In this document: positions 1-11,035 of the stretch, piece after piece
Position numbering within the stretch: the first letter of the stretch is position 1
Layout: every line of letters begins with the position of its first letter
DNA from: Blepharisma japonicum
Lineage: Eukaryota > Ciliophora > Heterotrichea > Heterotrichida > Blepharismidae
Assembly (NCBI GenBank): GCA_949751835.1
Contig: CATKHK010000117.1
Span: 1 to 64,000, forward strand
Length of the DNA: 64,000 nucleotides
Reading direction: 5' to 3'
The notes under the pieces: generated by a model
Seen by the model: only the letters and a program-made list of their open reading frames with translations
What the model was told of the DNA's origin: nothing
Database searches by the model: none
Made by a program: the position numbers and the translations under genes

Positions 1-250
1 GTGCCTATAGTGTGCCTATAGTGGGTTAGAGTGTGCCTACTATTTGGGTGGATATAGTGTGCCTATGGTGTGCTTATAGTGTGTTTATGTGTGCCACATA
101 TGTGCCTGAGTGCGGCTATCGTGTGTCTAAGGTGCTTACTGTGGGTTTCGAAGGTGTTGCAAATGTGCCAGTGGTGTGCCAGTGGTGTGACATTGTGTGT
201 TTATTGTGTGCCACTGATGTGTCACTGGTGTGCCACTGGTGTGGCTATTT
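1..250. repeat. degenerate TG-rich minisatellite
   Basis: The first 250 bases are variations on a 10-11 base unit, GTGTGCCTATA at the left and GTGTGCCACTG at the right. The copies are diverged but keep the phase for long runs. Short open frames exist across it only because the repeat lacks TAA and TAG; their Cys/Val/Trp-rich translation looks like a repeat artefact. The array may continue beyond the left edge. Confidence 0.75.
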
Positions 251-737
251 TTTTCCTACACAGTTAATATAATAAGCCATTATGCTTACGAATATCCTTT
301 TTAATTCCTCATGACTGGTGACTGTATGGCTAGTAAGACTCAAGCCCCACCAGTTAATTTAGAGTAGAAATGCTCATCTAATGATATTTATAGTATGAAA
401 AATGCTGAAGGATATTTTGAGAGGCTAATATCTAGAATTTTAATAGCCTTCAGCTATTGATTATTATTTTTACTTATATGTATATTCTGCGAAGATGTAA
501 TATTCATAAAATAATTAATAAAAGAGTTTAAATATAAAATAGAAAGGAGGATGAGGTCATCTCAAGATAAGCTAAATATTAAATTTATTTCCTCTACATA
601 TAGAATTCTCACTTAAACGAAATCTTTATAAATTTAAGTTATTTATGTATAATTTAATATTATTTAAAATTTATGATAGTAAATTCAAAATTCAGTAAAA
701 TTTTATCATATTTTCTATTATATAATTTACCACAGTC
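251..737. other. intergenic, nothing recognised
   Basis: AT-rich spacer of about 490 bases between the minisatellite and the first gene. No open frame of note, no recognisable RNA gene and no repeat shared with the rest of the window was seen. It presumably holds the promoter of the gene starting at 738. Confidence 0.5.
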
Positions 738-3700
738 ATGCTGCTAATTGCAATAATTGTGATTGTTTTATCAGAAGAAATTTTAAAAGACTTTGAGAAC
801 TTCTATTTGACTCCAAATGAATCAAAAAGTTTAAGGCTTCATGATTATTTTTCACATAATGAAATAGACTTCTATATCTCAAACACAAACGCCACTGGAA
901 ATGATATAAAGTTAAAGCATGACTCATCGCTGGATCTAATTTCGTATTTACCCACCAAATCTTTAAGCACAAGTTATACAAATTTTAGCAAAATATTCCC
1001 CTATATTGAAATTCCTGAAGGCATTTTCTTTTTGGCATATGAGAGCAATCAGATTTCATCTTATCTATTTGTAAAAAATACTTCAAAAGTAGAAAAGCTC
1101 TGGGATTTTCAAATTAAAAACAACACAATCACTCAAGCTGTTATATATCGCTACCAATATATAAATCGCATCATTTTAGTAACCAAATTCCTAAAATATC
1201 CTATATTTGATATATGAGAGAATGAAATTTATCTTATAAAATTCAAAGAATTCATGAAGCCTGATAATCCTATAAAATTTGATCTTTGAGACATTAAATA
1301 CATAGTAGACCTAAAAATCTCTAATATGGAAGAACAAAGCTTAAGCGTAGCATTATTCTTTGGGAAATTTAAAAATCGCAAACAAGCTGCATTTTTATAT
1401 GATTTTGCACACAAAAACACAGGTCAATTAATATATTCGTTTGACTCTTATATAGGCTTAAAAGAATTTGAAGATTGAGAAATGAATATAGTTCAAGCTT
1501 GAATCGAATTCAGCCAATTGTTTTTATTAGATTCAAAAATAGGATTAATCATTTATGAATCCTTAACAAAAGATTCTAAATGGCAGTATAATGACTTTAT
1601 TGATTTAAGAAAATATGGCTCAGTAAGAAGTGTGATTAAAATAGCAAAAAATATATCTTTTAAACCTATTGCCATCAGTACTGATAGCGGAGTATTATTT
1701 GTTACACAAAAATCATGTCAAAATCCATTTTATTGAGTTAATACATATGATGCATTTAATGCATTATTGCCAATTGATTCTATACACTTTTGTACAAACT
1801 TTTTATTTATGCAAGTTGAGACAAATAGCACTTTGCATTTGATGGCTTATCAATTTACTGAAATATCTGAAAATAGCGTGCAGCAAAATGTTGCGAATTT
1901 TGATTTAAAAAAGGTCATAGACAAAGAATTCGATAAAAATGGAATGTGAATGACTGTGTTTTTTAATGAAAAAATGTTTTATATTAGACATGATTATGAT
2001 GGGATTAGAGCGTTTTCAGCTGATTTTAAGGATTGGGTTATTGAAATAACAGGAAACAGCTCTTTCTATGTAGAAATTACAGGAAAATCAAGCCACACAA
2101 GTAAAAAAAGCATTAAAAAGAGTTTTAATGTTTTTTCAATGGCTTCAAGCTCTTTAGATATTTATAAAAAGAATTTAGCTCCTATTGATGTATATTTATA
2201 TGAACCTAATTCAAAAATGAGCATCAGTGCAGATTCTTTATTTTCTGGGCCAAACCTTACTTGTTCACTAATAAATACCGAACTTCCGTCTGATATTACA
2301 GTCAGCTGGTCGTTTCCTGACCATGATGATATTTTAAATGAAATTGTTTTGCTTCCAAATTCATTATTTATTAAATATTTTGAAAGGGTGATTACATATG
2401 GTTTTGATGATAAAATTATTGTCCAAAATTTAAATTTTTTAGATGATGCTCCTCAAATATTATCAAATATTTCAAATATTCTCAGGTTTTGATATTTAGG
2501 CAGAACAGCAAACTGAATTATTGTATCTTATGATAATATAGACAAAATCTTTTTATTGACTAGATGCAGCTGACAAGTGGATCTAAATGATTTTGGTTGC
2601 TCAGAAATTCAGTCTGATATTGACTGCTTATTTATTGCGTATGAAAGGACTAGCACAGTATTTTTCTGTGCAAATCAGGTGGCGATAGATGTTTATATAG
2701 GAAATAATATTGAAAAGTTAGTACGAATAGATAAAGACATGCTGGGTATTGAAAATGATTTTTATATCTCAGGGATAGAAATTATAGAAAATGCATTTTT
2801 AAATGGATATAATATTATTTTGTATGTAATTTACAATAGTGGGATCATTGTTATTGATTTCCCAAAAATTTCTTATGAAAACTACTCTTTCAGCTATAAG
2901 AACATTAATGATTTCCATAAAGGTATAAAAGAAATTTCTAGATCTATTGACAAAACTATTGCTTTATTATTTTCTGACTCTGCAATTGGCATATATGATA
3001 AAAGCCTCAATTATATAAAGACTTTTGGACCTCATTTGAAAGGGACTATTAAATACTTTGACAGTATGAATAATATTTTGATTCTACAAGTTGATAATAC
3101 AATTGCTGTGTATGATTGAACAAAATTTGCATTTGAAGCATTGATGTATACAATTATTCTCGATGAATCATGCCAATTAGTTGACTCTAAAAGAGGACTA
3201 TCGGATTTTATGGAAATTCCTATAATATGTCAGCTTGATAATAAAAGTATTTTAAAAATATATGAATTGAGATGTGATCGCAGCAAATTTTCAGTTGAAA
3301 ATAAATGTTCTCTTCCTATTGATATAGATATAATACTAAACCAATATATATACTCAGAAAATCAAATAGAAGAAGGAAAAATTACGATTTTAGCTGAAAA
3401 CGCATATTTTAAGTCAATAGTTGATGTAAAGTTTAATCTCCACAAAAACCATAATGCAATTTGAATTGAAAATAAAAATTTACCAAAATTAATTGAAGTT
3501 CCATACCACCAACACAAGATTATTGATCTCAGTAAAATTTTATATGGAAATGATATTAAAACTTCAATTCTAATTAACGAAATCAATTACGAAAGTGTCA
3601 ATCCTGATCTTTCTCCTGTACATTTGAATAATAATTTTAAAGAAATTTCATCAATAAAAATAGAATCCTACTATGTGAAATCTTATGAAATTTTTGTTAA

Positions 3701-5066
3701 AAATGCGAAAAAATCAGTAGTTAATGGAAAAAATGAGTTTATTATTGTAGATCGTTCTACCAATCTTCCAATGATAGATTCCATTTTAATTTTTGAAGAT
3801 TTTATTTTTGGAAATTTTATTTCATGCGATAATTTTGATGCAATTGATTTTTATGAAAATATTATTTTAATATTTGGAGTCTGTAAATATATTGTAGTTA
3901 CTGAAGAATTTTGAGATGAAAAAGCATTAAATGAAGTAGGGCATAAAAAGTATATTTTGCTTATTATTAAATATGATTTTATTAAGAAATCTTCATTATG
4001 ATCAGAAAGTAATATCTGGATTCCATCATTTGTAGATGATTTAAATATAGTAAAGCTAAGCAATCAGCGCTTTGAAATATTTTTATATGAAAATAATTCT
4101 AGCTTTAAAAATTATGCAAATAGTTGCATCCTCAGATACAAGGGCTTATTAAATGAAGAAGGAGTTTTACTTAAAAAAATTGAAAATATTGATTTTTTCT
4201 CTCTTGGACTCAATTCATTTTTAATCCAATCATTTGAAACTATGCTATCCAAATTCGGTGTTATATATCTCTACATTATTGATTTCTCATACGGTCTGAG
4301 AATTATCGAAATTCAAGAAAATAGTCTACCAATTGTAATTGGAGGCCTACCACATTCAAACTCAAATAAATTTATCTCTCTTACAATTTGCGAAAATAGA
4401 CTATTTATTATGGATTATTCGATGACTCTGCTTGAATACTCGATCGATGATATTTCCAAAATAAAACTGGATCGATCATTTTTCTGCAAGCTAAATATTT
4501 TTAATCCAAATATTTTTCTCTCGAAGCTCATATCATGCCAAGATGACTGCAATTACATTATTTTTACAGACAAAAATATTTATAACTCAGAATGAATTGA
4601 AATAATAAATATAAATAGCTCTCCTGCAATTTTTTTTACTTTTCATGCTACTGTGCTCGAAAATAAAGTTACTTTTATTGAAAATAATGTAATTTCTTTA
4701 ATAGACACTATTACGAAAACACTAAAAGAATATTCAATAAATATAAAAAATATAGAAATACCTACTATAAGTGAAAAAAATTATAAAAAAATGATCAAAT
4801 GATGAGGAACAGATGTATTTTATATACAAGTCCAAGCAGAAAATTTATTCCAAAAAATGGCTTCAGATGTGCTTGTTCTTAAAAGAGGGGAAATTGGTAA
4901 AAAGTTTTCATTTCATTGGTGAATGTGGACTTTAGGAGGAATAATAATTGTATTGCTTAGTGCTACTATTGCATATGGATTATATTATTTAAAGAAAAGA
5001 AAAAATCAAGGAATAAGCAATTTTGTAGATGAGGGAATGATGATGGAAGAAATGAGCAGCATTTAA
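738..5066 (+). CDS. large type I membrane protein, function unknown
   Basis: One frame runs from ATG 738 to TAA 5064-5066 when TGA is read as Trp, giving 1442 residues; it crosses many TGA codons and no TAA or TAG. The start is supported by an immediate signal-peptide-like stretch (MLLIAIIVIVL). A single hydrophobic segment at about residues 1398-1420 (GGIIIVLLSATIAYG) is followed by a short basic then acidic tail ending MSSI. This predicts a secreted ectodomain of about 1380 residues, one membrane pass and a cytoplasmic tail of about 25 residues. The ectodomain is rich in Ile, Asn and Asp with few cysteines and has loosely repeated beta-strand-like segments, compatible with beta-propeller or Ig-like folds, but I recognise no family. 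No intron is needed. An orphan ciliate surface protein is the most that can be said. Confidence 0.85.
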
Positions 5067-5097
5067 TCATAATTAATATTTAATTTCGTAAAGCATT

Positions 5098-5350
5098 GCT
5101 GACGAAGAAGGCAAAAGTCCAAGCAACTACCGTTGCCCTATAACAAGAGAATTGATGGAGGATCCAGTTTTTGTAGATTGGCCAAATTTCTGAACGAACT
5201 GAGATTACTTCTTGATTCCAGCGAAAAAGATCAGGCCCAGTCACTGGGGCAGCCTTAATAAGTATAGATTTACTCAGTAAGCATCGATTAAAATCAATTA
5301 TCAACAATTTCATAGAAAAAAGCCTGAAATCCAACAATATTGTAAATTTA
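5098..5350 (+). pseudogene. U-box gene fragment
   Basis: Translated on the plus strand this stretch matches the U-box of the intact gene at 7427: YRCPITRELMEDPVFVD in one frame, then ERTEITSWFQRKRSGPVTGA and HRLKSIINNF in the next. One frameshift in the middle separates the halves, and there is no coiled coil or downstream domain. It is therefore a truncated, broken copy of the local U-box family, lying 30 bases after the stop of the preceding gene. Confidence 0.8.
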
Positions 5351-6397
5351 CAAGTAATAATAAATTCCAGAGAAGCCTGAATTAATTATTGCTTAAGACA
5401 AGAAAAATAAAAATTTTTAATATCATATAAAGCTATAACAGCGAAAAAGAAAAATTCATTCAAGCATAATTTTATTCATTATATACTCCAGAAACTTTCC
5501 TTTTGTATAATCAAACAAATTATTTCATTTTTTCTGATTTCTAGCATTTGCATATAAATCTCCTTCGATTTAAAATTATAATTTAGTCCTTTCTTTATTC
5601 ATTTTATTCGGTTCTTACTAAAACTGAGTTATATTACATAAGTGAAAAAGATTATAAATTTAATCATGATTTAAATTTTCTAAATATTCCTTTCGATTGC
5701 TACTGTATTATTATAATTAAGACTAAAGTCAGACTATTGTCATATCTCTTATGCTGGCACAAAAGATATCGCATCATCTATATGCGTCCGCTTTAGATCA
5801 TTAATGATGCACCAGCTCTAGAACGAATCATATATAGAGCCTCCTCCTTATCTCTATGCTTGAATCTCGAGAGAAAGCTTATGGATTTATGCATCTTGCA
5901 TTATTATATAGGATTAACTGATCTAAGGTATTGCTGACTTTATAGATATAGGCCCTAATATTTCAAATATAACTCAAGAGGAATTACTAGATATTTTGGC
6001 TTAAAAAAGGCTTAACTCAATTGAAATTGACAAGTATGAACAAATAAAGTTTACCGTGACAATATAAAGAAACAAAATAGCTTAAATTAGGAATAAATTA
6101 TAATTTTAATTTATAAGATAAGGAATAAAGATTTTGTCATTTGCTCTTATTTTATACTTTAATTTTAAATCATTATCAATTTATTGAAGATAATTTCTTG
6201 TGGTAGGTTGCAATAATTTTGGAAAGCACTCTATGTGCCAAATATAAATTGACTTGTTAGAGGCCTGATACCACAAGCATCCACATGCCAATTTGCATTT
6301 GGAGAGTGGAGCACCTTAAGAAATAGTGCTGCTTTATTATAATATATCTACAATTTTTGTTATTATTTTTTGAGTTCTTTCTATAAATATTTTTAAA
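5351..6397. other. gene-poor spacer with weak gene remnants
   Basis: About 1 kb with no intact gene. Around 5940-6063 the plus strand reads NISNITQEELLDILA, one TAA, then KRLNSIEIDKYEQIKF, which looks like a decayed helical domain, perhaps a BACK-type piece of a BTB/kelch gene; this is a guess. The 5745-5900 stretch is more GC-rich than its surroundings but unrecognised. A possible structured RNA at about 6190-6330 is listed separately. Confidence 0.4.
6190..6330. other. possible structured RNA (stem-loops)
   Basis: CTTGTGGTA at 6197-6205 is perfectly complementary to TACCACAAG at 6269-6277. Between them, at about 6218-6243, a nested hairpin is visible with arms TTTGG and CAAA around GCAC-TCTAT-GTGC. 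A third short hairpin (CCAA, six-base loop, TTGG) follows at about 6289-6305. The patch is also more GC-rich than its flanks. Nested arms of this quality are unusual in such AT-rich spacer, but I cannot assign it to a known RNA family, and strand is unknown. Confidence 0.3.
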
Positions 6398-7167
6398 ATG
6401 GTTGATGAAGAAATTCCGCACGGCTTCTTGTACCCTATAACAGGTGCAAATTTAAAAAGTCCAATTCTATATCGAGAGTTTTGATTAAAATCTCTTGTCA
6501 ACATTTTCAATGAAGTGGGGGCTGAGAGTCAAAGCAGAATTCTATCAAACTTGCATGGAAGATTAAAAGCGATAAAAAAAGAAATTAAAGCGAAAGATAA
6601 AGAAATTATAGCGATATCCAAAGAAATTAGAGCGAAAGATGAAAAAATTAAAAAATTAAAGGAAAAAAAAAAGCAAAAAATGGCTTAGAGAAAAATAAAG
6701 CTGAAAATCAAAACAAAAGACAAGGGTTACCATTGCCAGCTTTAAAAAATAAATCTCCAGTTAGAAATCAAGAAAAAAGTAAAGCCCAGCTCCGGATTCA
6801 ACCTCAAAGTTCAGATAATTTCAGCTTAAGACAGCAATTTCAAAGTGCTGCAGGCTGATATTGCGTATTTTGCTAATTTATAATTAAAAATAATAGCACG
6901 CAATGCAAAATATGTAGACGTGAACCTGAACCAAATCAATGGATGTGCGAAGTGTGTAAATTTATGAATAGCACAATTAGAAAAACTTGCGCTAACTGTA
7001 TAAAGAAAGTAAAACCTAAATATCTTATTATTATGAGTAGAGAAGAATCCATTGCAAATAATTATAATACTGATGCGTCTTCCAATAAGAATTCGCTAAG
7101 CATGGTTGGCAAAGAGGACGAAGTTTCAAACGATTTTTTCTGCTCTATAATAGAAAAATTAATGTAA
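6398..7167 (+). pseudogene. U-box / coiled-coil / RanBP2-finger gene, broken
   Basis: ATG 6398 opens a 96-residue frame with a weak U-box start (FLYPITGANLKSP) and a Lys/Glu coiled coil, ending at TAG 6686-6688 just after a run of ten A. In another frame the protein resumes and carries two RanBP2-type zinc fingers: a damaged one (WYCVFC, interrupted by TAA, then CKIC) and a good one (WMCEVCKFMN then CANC). It continues to TAA at 7165-7167. RanBP2 fingers in other proteins bind ubiquitin or RNA. With one frameshift and one internal stop it looks like a recent pseudogene; an unusual intron could not be found to explain the breaks. The last part (6943-7167) is open and could still be expressed. 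Confidence 0.65.
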
Positions 7168-7186
7168 GACTCAGAAGATTATATAA

Positions 7187-7245
7187 GCTAAGAACGAACT
7201 GCAACTACTACTTGATTCCAGCAAAAAGTCAAGCCCAGTTACTAA
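7187..7245 (+). pseudogene. short U-box scrap
   Basis: The plus strand reads ERTATTTWFQQKVKPSY before TAA, matching [17 protein letters not shown] of the intact U-box gene 240 bases downstream. Only this small piece of the domain is left. Confidence 0.55.
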
Positions 7246-7426
7246 GAAATAGTATAAGTGATCATGATATAAATTTAAGCAAATAAAAAAACTTATTAAT
7301 TAAGGCCTTCTTACAATTTTTTCACAAATAATTGAGTAATTTATGCATTTTTTATTTAAAAATGCTTCACTTTTATAATTGATTACATTATATTATAATG
7401 CATCGTACTTTTCTATAATTTTTAAT

Positions 7427-9211
7427 ATGGTTGAAGGCTTTATCGATATTCCAGACGATTACTGCTGCCCTATAACAGGAGATTTAATGGAAGACCCTGT
7501 TGTTGCACCAGACGGCCAAAGCTATGAGCGAACATCTATTACCGCTTGATTCCAACGTAATAAAACAAGCCCTTTAACTGGTGAGGCTTTAAAAAATACT
7601 TTTCTAATTGATAATCATCGCCTGAAAGCAATAATCAACGACTTTAAAGATAAAATACCTGAAATTCAGCGAGAGTGTCAAATTAAGCGAGATTTATTAG
7701 AGGCAATAAAAATGAGAGAATCATTCATAGAAGAACATTTGATTAAAGAAGAAGAAAAATACATCAACATTAATAAACGTTATAATGTGTTAAAAGAAGA
7801 AAATTTTTTGCTTAAAAAGCAATTAAATGAGGCTAATGATGTAATTGAAGTTAAAAATGAAGAAATAAAAAAGCTAAAAGAAGAGCTTCATAAAGCTCAG
7901 GATAATTTTGAAAAGGTTAAATCTGCAATTCAAGAACAAAATAAATTTTCACCTTCTTCAAATCTCTTTCTACCATTTAGCAATCAATCCCCTTCTGCAA
8001 TTCAAGAGCCACCCCAACTTGCACTAATTCCACAAGGCCCTGCTAAATTTCAACCATCAAATCAAGAGTCTCCTCGATTTGCACCATTTCAAAAAATTCC
8101 TATTCAGCTCCAACCTAAAATCTCACCATTTTCAAAACCTCAGATTCCATCCCAACCTGAAATCTCTTCTGAAATTCCAGAGCCACAATCCCAATTTGCA
8201 CGCGCTCCAAAAGCCCTTATTCCATCCCAACCTAAACTATTTTCCAAAATTGTAGAAAATCAATTTCCAAAAATCTTTATTTCATCCGAACCTAAGCTCT
8301 CTTCTGAAATTCCAGTGCCACAACCCTCATTTATACCTCCAAAAGTCCCGATTTCATCCCAACCTAAACTCTCTTCTGAAATTTCAAATCAACCTCCCAA
8401 AATTGTACTACCCCAACCTAAACCCTCTTCTGAAATTCCAGTGCTACTGCCACCTTTTGCATCTCCAAAACTCCCTATTCCATCACATCCTAAACTCTCT
8501 TCTGATATTCCAAATTCACTACCTGAATTTGTACCACCCCTACCTAAAATCTCTTCTGAAATTCCAGTACAACCACCACCTTTTGTATCTCCAAAACTCC
8601 CTATTCCATCCCAACCTGAACTCTTTTTTGATATTCCAATTTCACAAAATGGACTCTTTTTTGAAATTCCAAAACTACCGCCACCTTTTGCATCTCCAAA
8701 ACTTCCTACTCCATCCCAACCTAAACTCTCTTCTGATATTCCAAATCAACCTCCCAAAATTGTACCACGCCAACCTAAATTCTCTTCTGAAATTACAGTG
8801 CCACAACCTCAATTTGTATCTCCAAAAATCCCGATACAATTACAGCCTAATTTTTCTTCTGAAATTCCAAATTCACTACCCGAATTTGTACCACCCCTAC
8901 CTAAACCCTCTTCTGAAATTCCATCCCAACCTGAATTCTTTTTTGCAATTCCAAAACGCCCTATTCCATCCCAACCTGAATTCTCTTCTGAAATTCCAAA
9001 TCCTCCACCCAAATTTGTACCACCCCAACCTAAACCCTCTTCTAAAATTACAGTACCACCACCCATACATGCACCCAAAGATCCCGCTTTTCAAATCTGA
9101 TCTCCTGAAAGCGACACAGACTCAGACTTAGACCCACGCTCAGACTTAGACCGATACTGAGGCCGAGAGTGCGATGTAAACACAATACACTGTGACTCAG
9201 ACTTAGACTAG
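7427..9211 (+). CDS. U-box protein with coiled coil and proline-rich repeats
   Basis: ATG 7427 to TAG 9209-9211, 594 residues, reading four or fewer TGA codons as Trp. Residues 8-75 form a U-box ([20 protein letters not shown], then [19 protein letters not shown]), the domain that in other proteins recruits ubiquitin-loaded E2 enzymes. Residues about 95-175 are a charged coiled coil. Residues about 180-555 are degenerate Pro/Ser repeats of roughly 20-24 residues with the core SSEIP and KxPIPSQP, giving many possible PxxP ligands. The C-terminus is acidic with SD/LD repeats. A likely role is an E3 ubiquitin ligase with a scaffolding tail. It is the only intact U-box gene in a cluster of broken relatives; the others end in RanBP2-type fingers where this one has the proline repeats. 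Substrate unknown. Confidence 0.85.
7985..9080 (+). repeat. coding Pro/Ser repeat array
   Basis: In-frame degenerate repeats of about 60-75 bases inside the U-box gene, with recurring words such as CTCTTCTGAAATTCCA and CCATCCCAACCTAAA. The absence of stops on several frames across the array is a by-product of its composition. The repeats are diverged, so the array is not freshly expanded. Confidence 0.75.
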
Positions 9212-9249
9212 ACTAAGATGAAGAATAATAGAGCCGTATTAATATACAT

Positions 9250-9651
9250 AAAGCATTAATAGTTATAGAAATCATCATTAGCAATGCATCCATTCTTGCT
9301 GATTTTCAAGGATTTGCTTCTCCTTGCCTACTTTGAGCTGCATAGCAAGCACACTCTTGCAAATTTCATCTGCACTAGAATTTTGCAGCTTTCTGTTAAA
9401 TTCTGAAGCTCCATCAAATACATTAATTTGCTAATTTTTGCAAGTGGACTCATGATTATCTCCAGCAACGTATCTATTCTTGCTGATTTTCAAGCATTTG
9501 ATTCTGCTTATTCTTTCTGAGCTGTCATTGCAAGCGAACTCTTGCAAATTTCATCTGTTAATGGATTTTGCTGCTTTCTATTAATTTCTGAGGCTTCATT
9601 GATTTCGCAATAATTTAAGTGCTTTGAAATACTCAAAGCACTGTATGTAAC
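9250..9651. repeat. left arm of 400-bp inverted repeat
   Basis: This arm is a near-complete reverse complement of 9976-10378, with few differences by eye; for instance CATTCTTGCTGATTTTCAAG here matches CTTGAAAATCAGCAAGAATG there. Each arm itself contains two tandem versions of a roughly 190-base module, recognisable by TTGCAAATTTCATCTG. No target-site duplication or transposase was found. The arms enclose a 324-base spacer with an epimerase fragment. Confidence 0.8.
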
Positions 9652-9654
9652 TCT

Positions 9655-9878
9655 CATTGCTTCTCTTGGATTTGGGTGCTTAAAAACCCCAGTTGCTTGC
9701 ACAATTACATTTACTCCTGCATCAGCCACTATATCAATATTTTCCACTTAACCCCTTCATCGACTTCAATATTAAGCTCTGGGAAATCTCTCCTAAGGCT
9801 TCTAACTTTTCCCATAATATCTACCATAAATTTCTGCCCTGAAAACCCTGGTTCTACCGTCATGATCAATACCATGTC
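9655..9878 (-). pseudogene. ribulose-phosphate 3-epimerase C-terminal fragment
   Basis: On the minus strand this reads [38 protein letters not shown], then after a frameshift [20 protein letters not shown]. These are the conserved MTVEPGFGGQKF, IEVDGGV and AGAN-IV-G segments of the pentose-phosphate enzyme ribulose-5-phosphate 3-epimerase. About 75 of the usual 220 residues are present; the N-terminal two thirds are absent and no intact copy lies in the window. It sits exactly in the spacer of the inverted repeat, so a host gene piece seems to have been captured there. It is not functional as an enzyme. Confidence 0.8.
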
Positions 9879-9975
9879 AAACTATTATACAAATTATTCA
9901 CTTATACCAACTTTGCAAATAATGATAAACTTGCATTCGATCAATGACGAACGCTTCAATTCACATATTATCAAA

Positions 9976-10378
9976 ATTACATACAGGTCTTTGAGTATTT
10001 CAAAGCACTTAAATTATTTCGAAATCAATGAAGCCTCAGAAATTAGCAGAAAGCATCAAAGCCCATGATCGGATGAAATTTGCAAGAGTGCGCTTGCAAT
10101 AACAGCTCAGAAAGAATAAGCAGAATCAAATGCTTGAAAATCAGCAAGAATGGATACGTTGCTGGAGATAATCACGATGAGTCAACTTGTAAAAATAGAA
10201 CAAATTAATGCATTTGATGGAGCTTCAGAATTTAACAGAAAGCTGCGAAATTTAAGACAGATGAAATTTGCAAGAGTGCGCTTGCACCTCCAGCTCAAAG
10301 TAGGCAAGGAGAAGCAAATCCTTGAAAATCAGCAAGAATGGATGCGTTGTTAATGATGATTTCTAGTGATGCTTCATT
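9976..10378. repeat. right arm of 400-bp inverted repeat
   Basis: Reverse complement of the left arm at 9250-9651. The two internal modules are seen at about 10071-10165 and 10256-10350, both containing GATGAAATTTGCAAGAGTGC and AAAATCAGCAAGAATGGAT. Short open frames here (for example 10150-10353) are shared by repeat modules and are not considered genes. Confidence 0.8.
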
Positions 10379-10481
10379 AAAATGGAGTCGTAAAATAATA
10401 ATTAAATAGATTTCCCAAATAAACTACTCAAGCAAATTGAAAATAATAGCAGTAAAGACATAGCCAAGAATAAAAAACTGT

Positions 10482-10729
10482 ATGAAAATGAATTCACAAG
10501 AAAAATATAAAACAGAGCTCTGTAAAAAGTGAATGGCAGATTCTCTGAATTCGGTGGTAAATGTGCCTTCGCTCATGGAACTGAGCAGCTTAGACTAATA
10601 AACTTCATTTCTGATTCAGCAAAAATTAAAAAATGTGAAAATTTCTTCGAGCTTGGGTATTGTCTTTTAGCAAAACTACAAAACACTTGAGAATTTAAAA
10701 TTTTAGCTGAAAAGAACAAAATCAAATAA
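10482..10729 (+). pseudogene. CCCH zinc-finger gene fragment
   Basis: The frame from ATG 10482 reads YKTELCKKW, the lead-in of tristetraprolin-type CCCH fingers. A frameshift follows, and the next frame reads RFSEFGGKCAFAHGTEQLR, with the third Cys and the His in place but Ser where the second Cys should be. A possible second finger (KCENFFELGYC) is incomplete; the frame ends at TAA 10727-10729. Such fingers bind AU-rich RNA. Loss of a zinc ligand plus the frameshift argue for a decayed copy. Confidence 0.65.
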
Positions 10730-10858
10730 ATATTAATTATTTAAAATATCACTACAATTTGCTGAAATATATAAATAATGAAGCTTAAGATATTGCAAAA
10801 TTTGGCATATAATAAATAAAATGAAATATCTAAATAATCAGACTCAAAGCTAAATATT

Positions 10859-11035
10859 ATGGGCCAAGAAACCAAAAATAAGATTGCATACAAAGTTCGT
10901 GGAACATTATACAGTGGAAATATCAATTTTATTGAAGCAATTATGAAAAGATATCCCAAAGCTGAAATTCTCGATTTGTTGAAAAAAAATATTGACACTT
11001 TTTATAAAATGAGCTTAAATGCAATATACACTTAA
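10859..11035 (+). CDS. small open frame, 58 residues, doubtful
   Basis: ATG 10859 to TAA 11033-11035, reading MGQETKNKIAYKVRG at the start; a similar helical peptide without clear continuity (KYNYSILKSIIDKTYP) lies at 11078-11195. Neither is recognised. They could be remnants of one decayed gene rather than real small proteins. Composition is coding-like, which is the only support. Confidence 0.25.
   Translation: MGQETKNKIAYKVRGTLYSGNINFIEAIMKRYPKAEILDLLKKNIDTFYKMSLNAIYT

Noticed and set aside
33-272. 79-residue open frame in the first repeat
   Set aside because: Cys/Val repeats follow the minisatellite units; no start context or domain.
8809-9094. Gly/Trp-rich open frames on the minus strand
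   Set aside because: Shadows of the proline-rich coding repeats on the plus strand.
10150-10353. 67-residue open frame in the inverted repeat
   Set aside because: Composed of repeat modules that occur four times; no independent coding signal.
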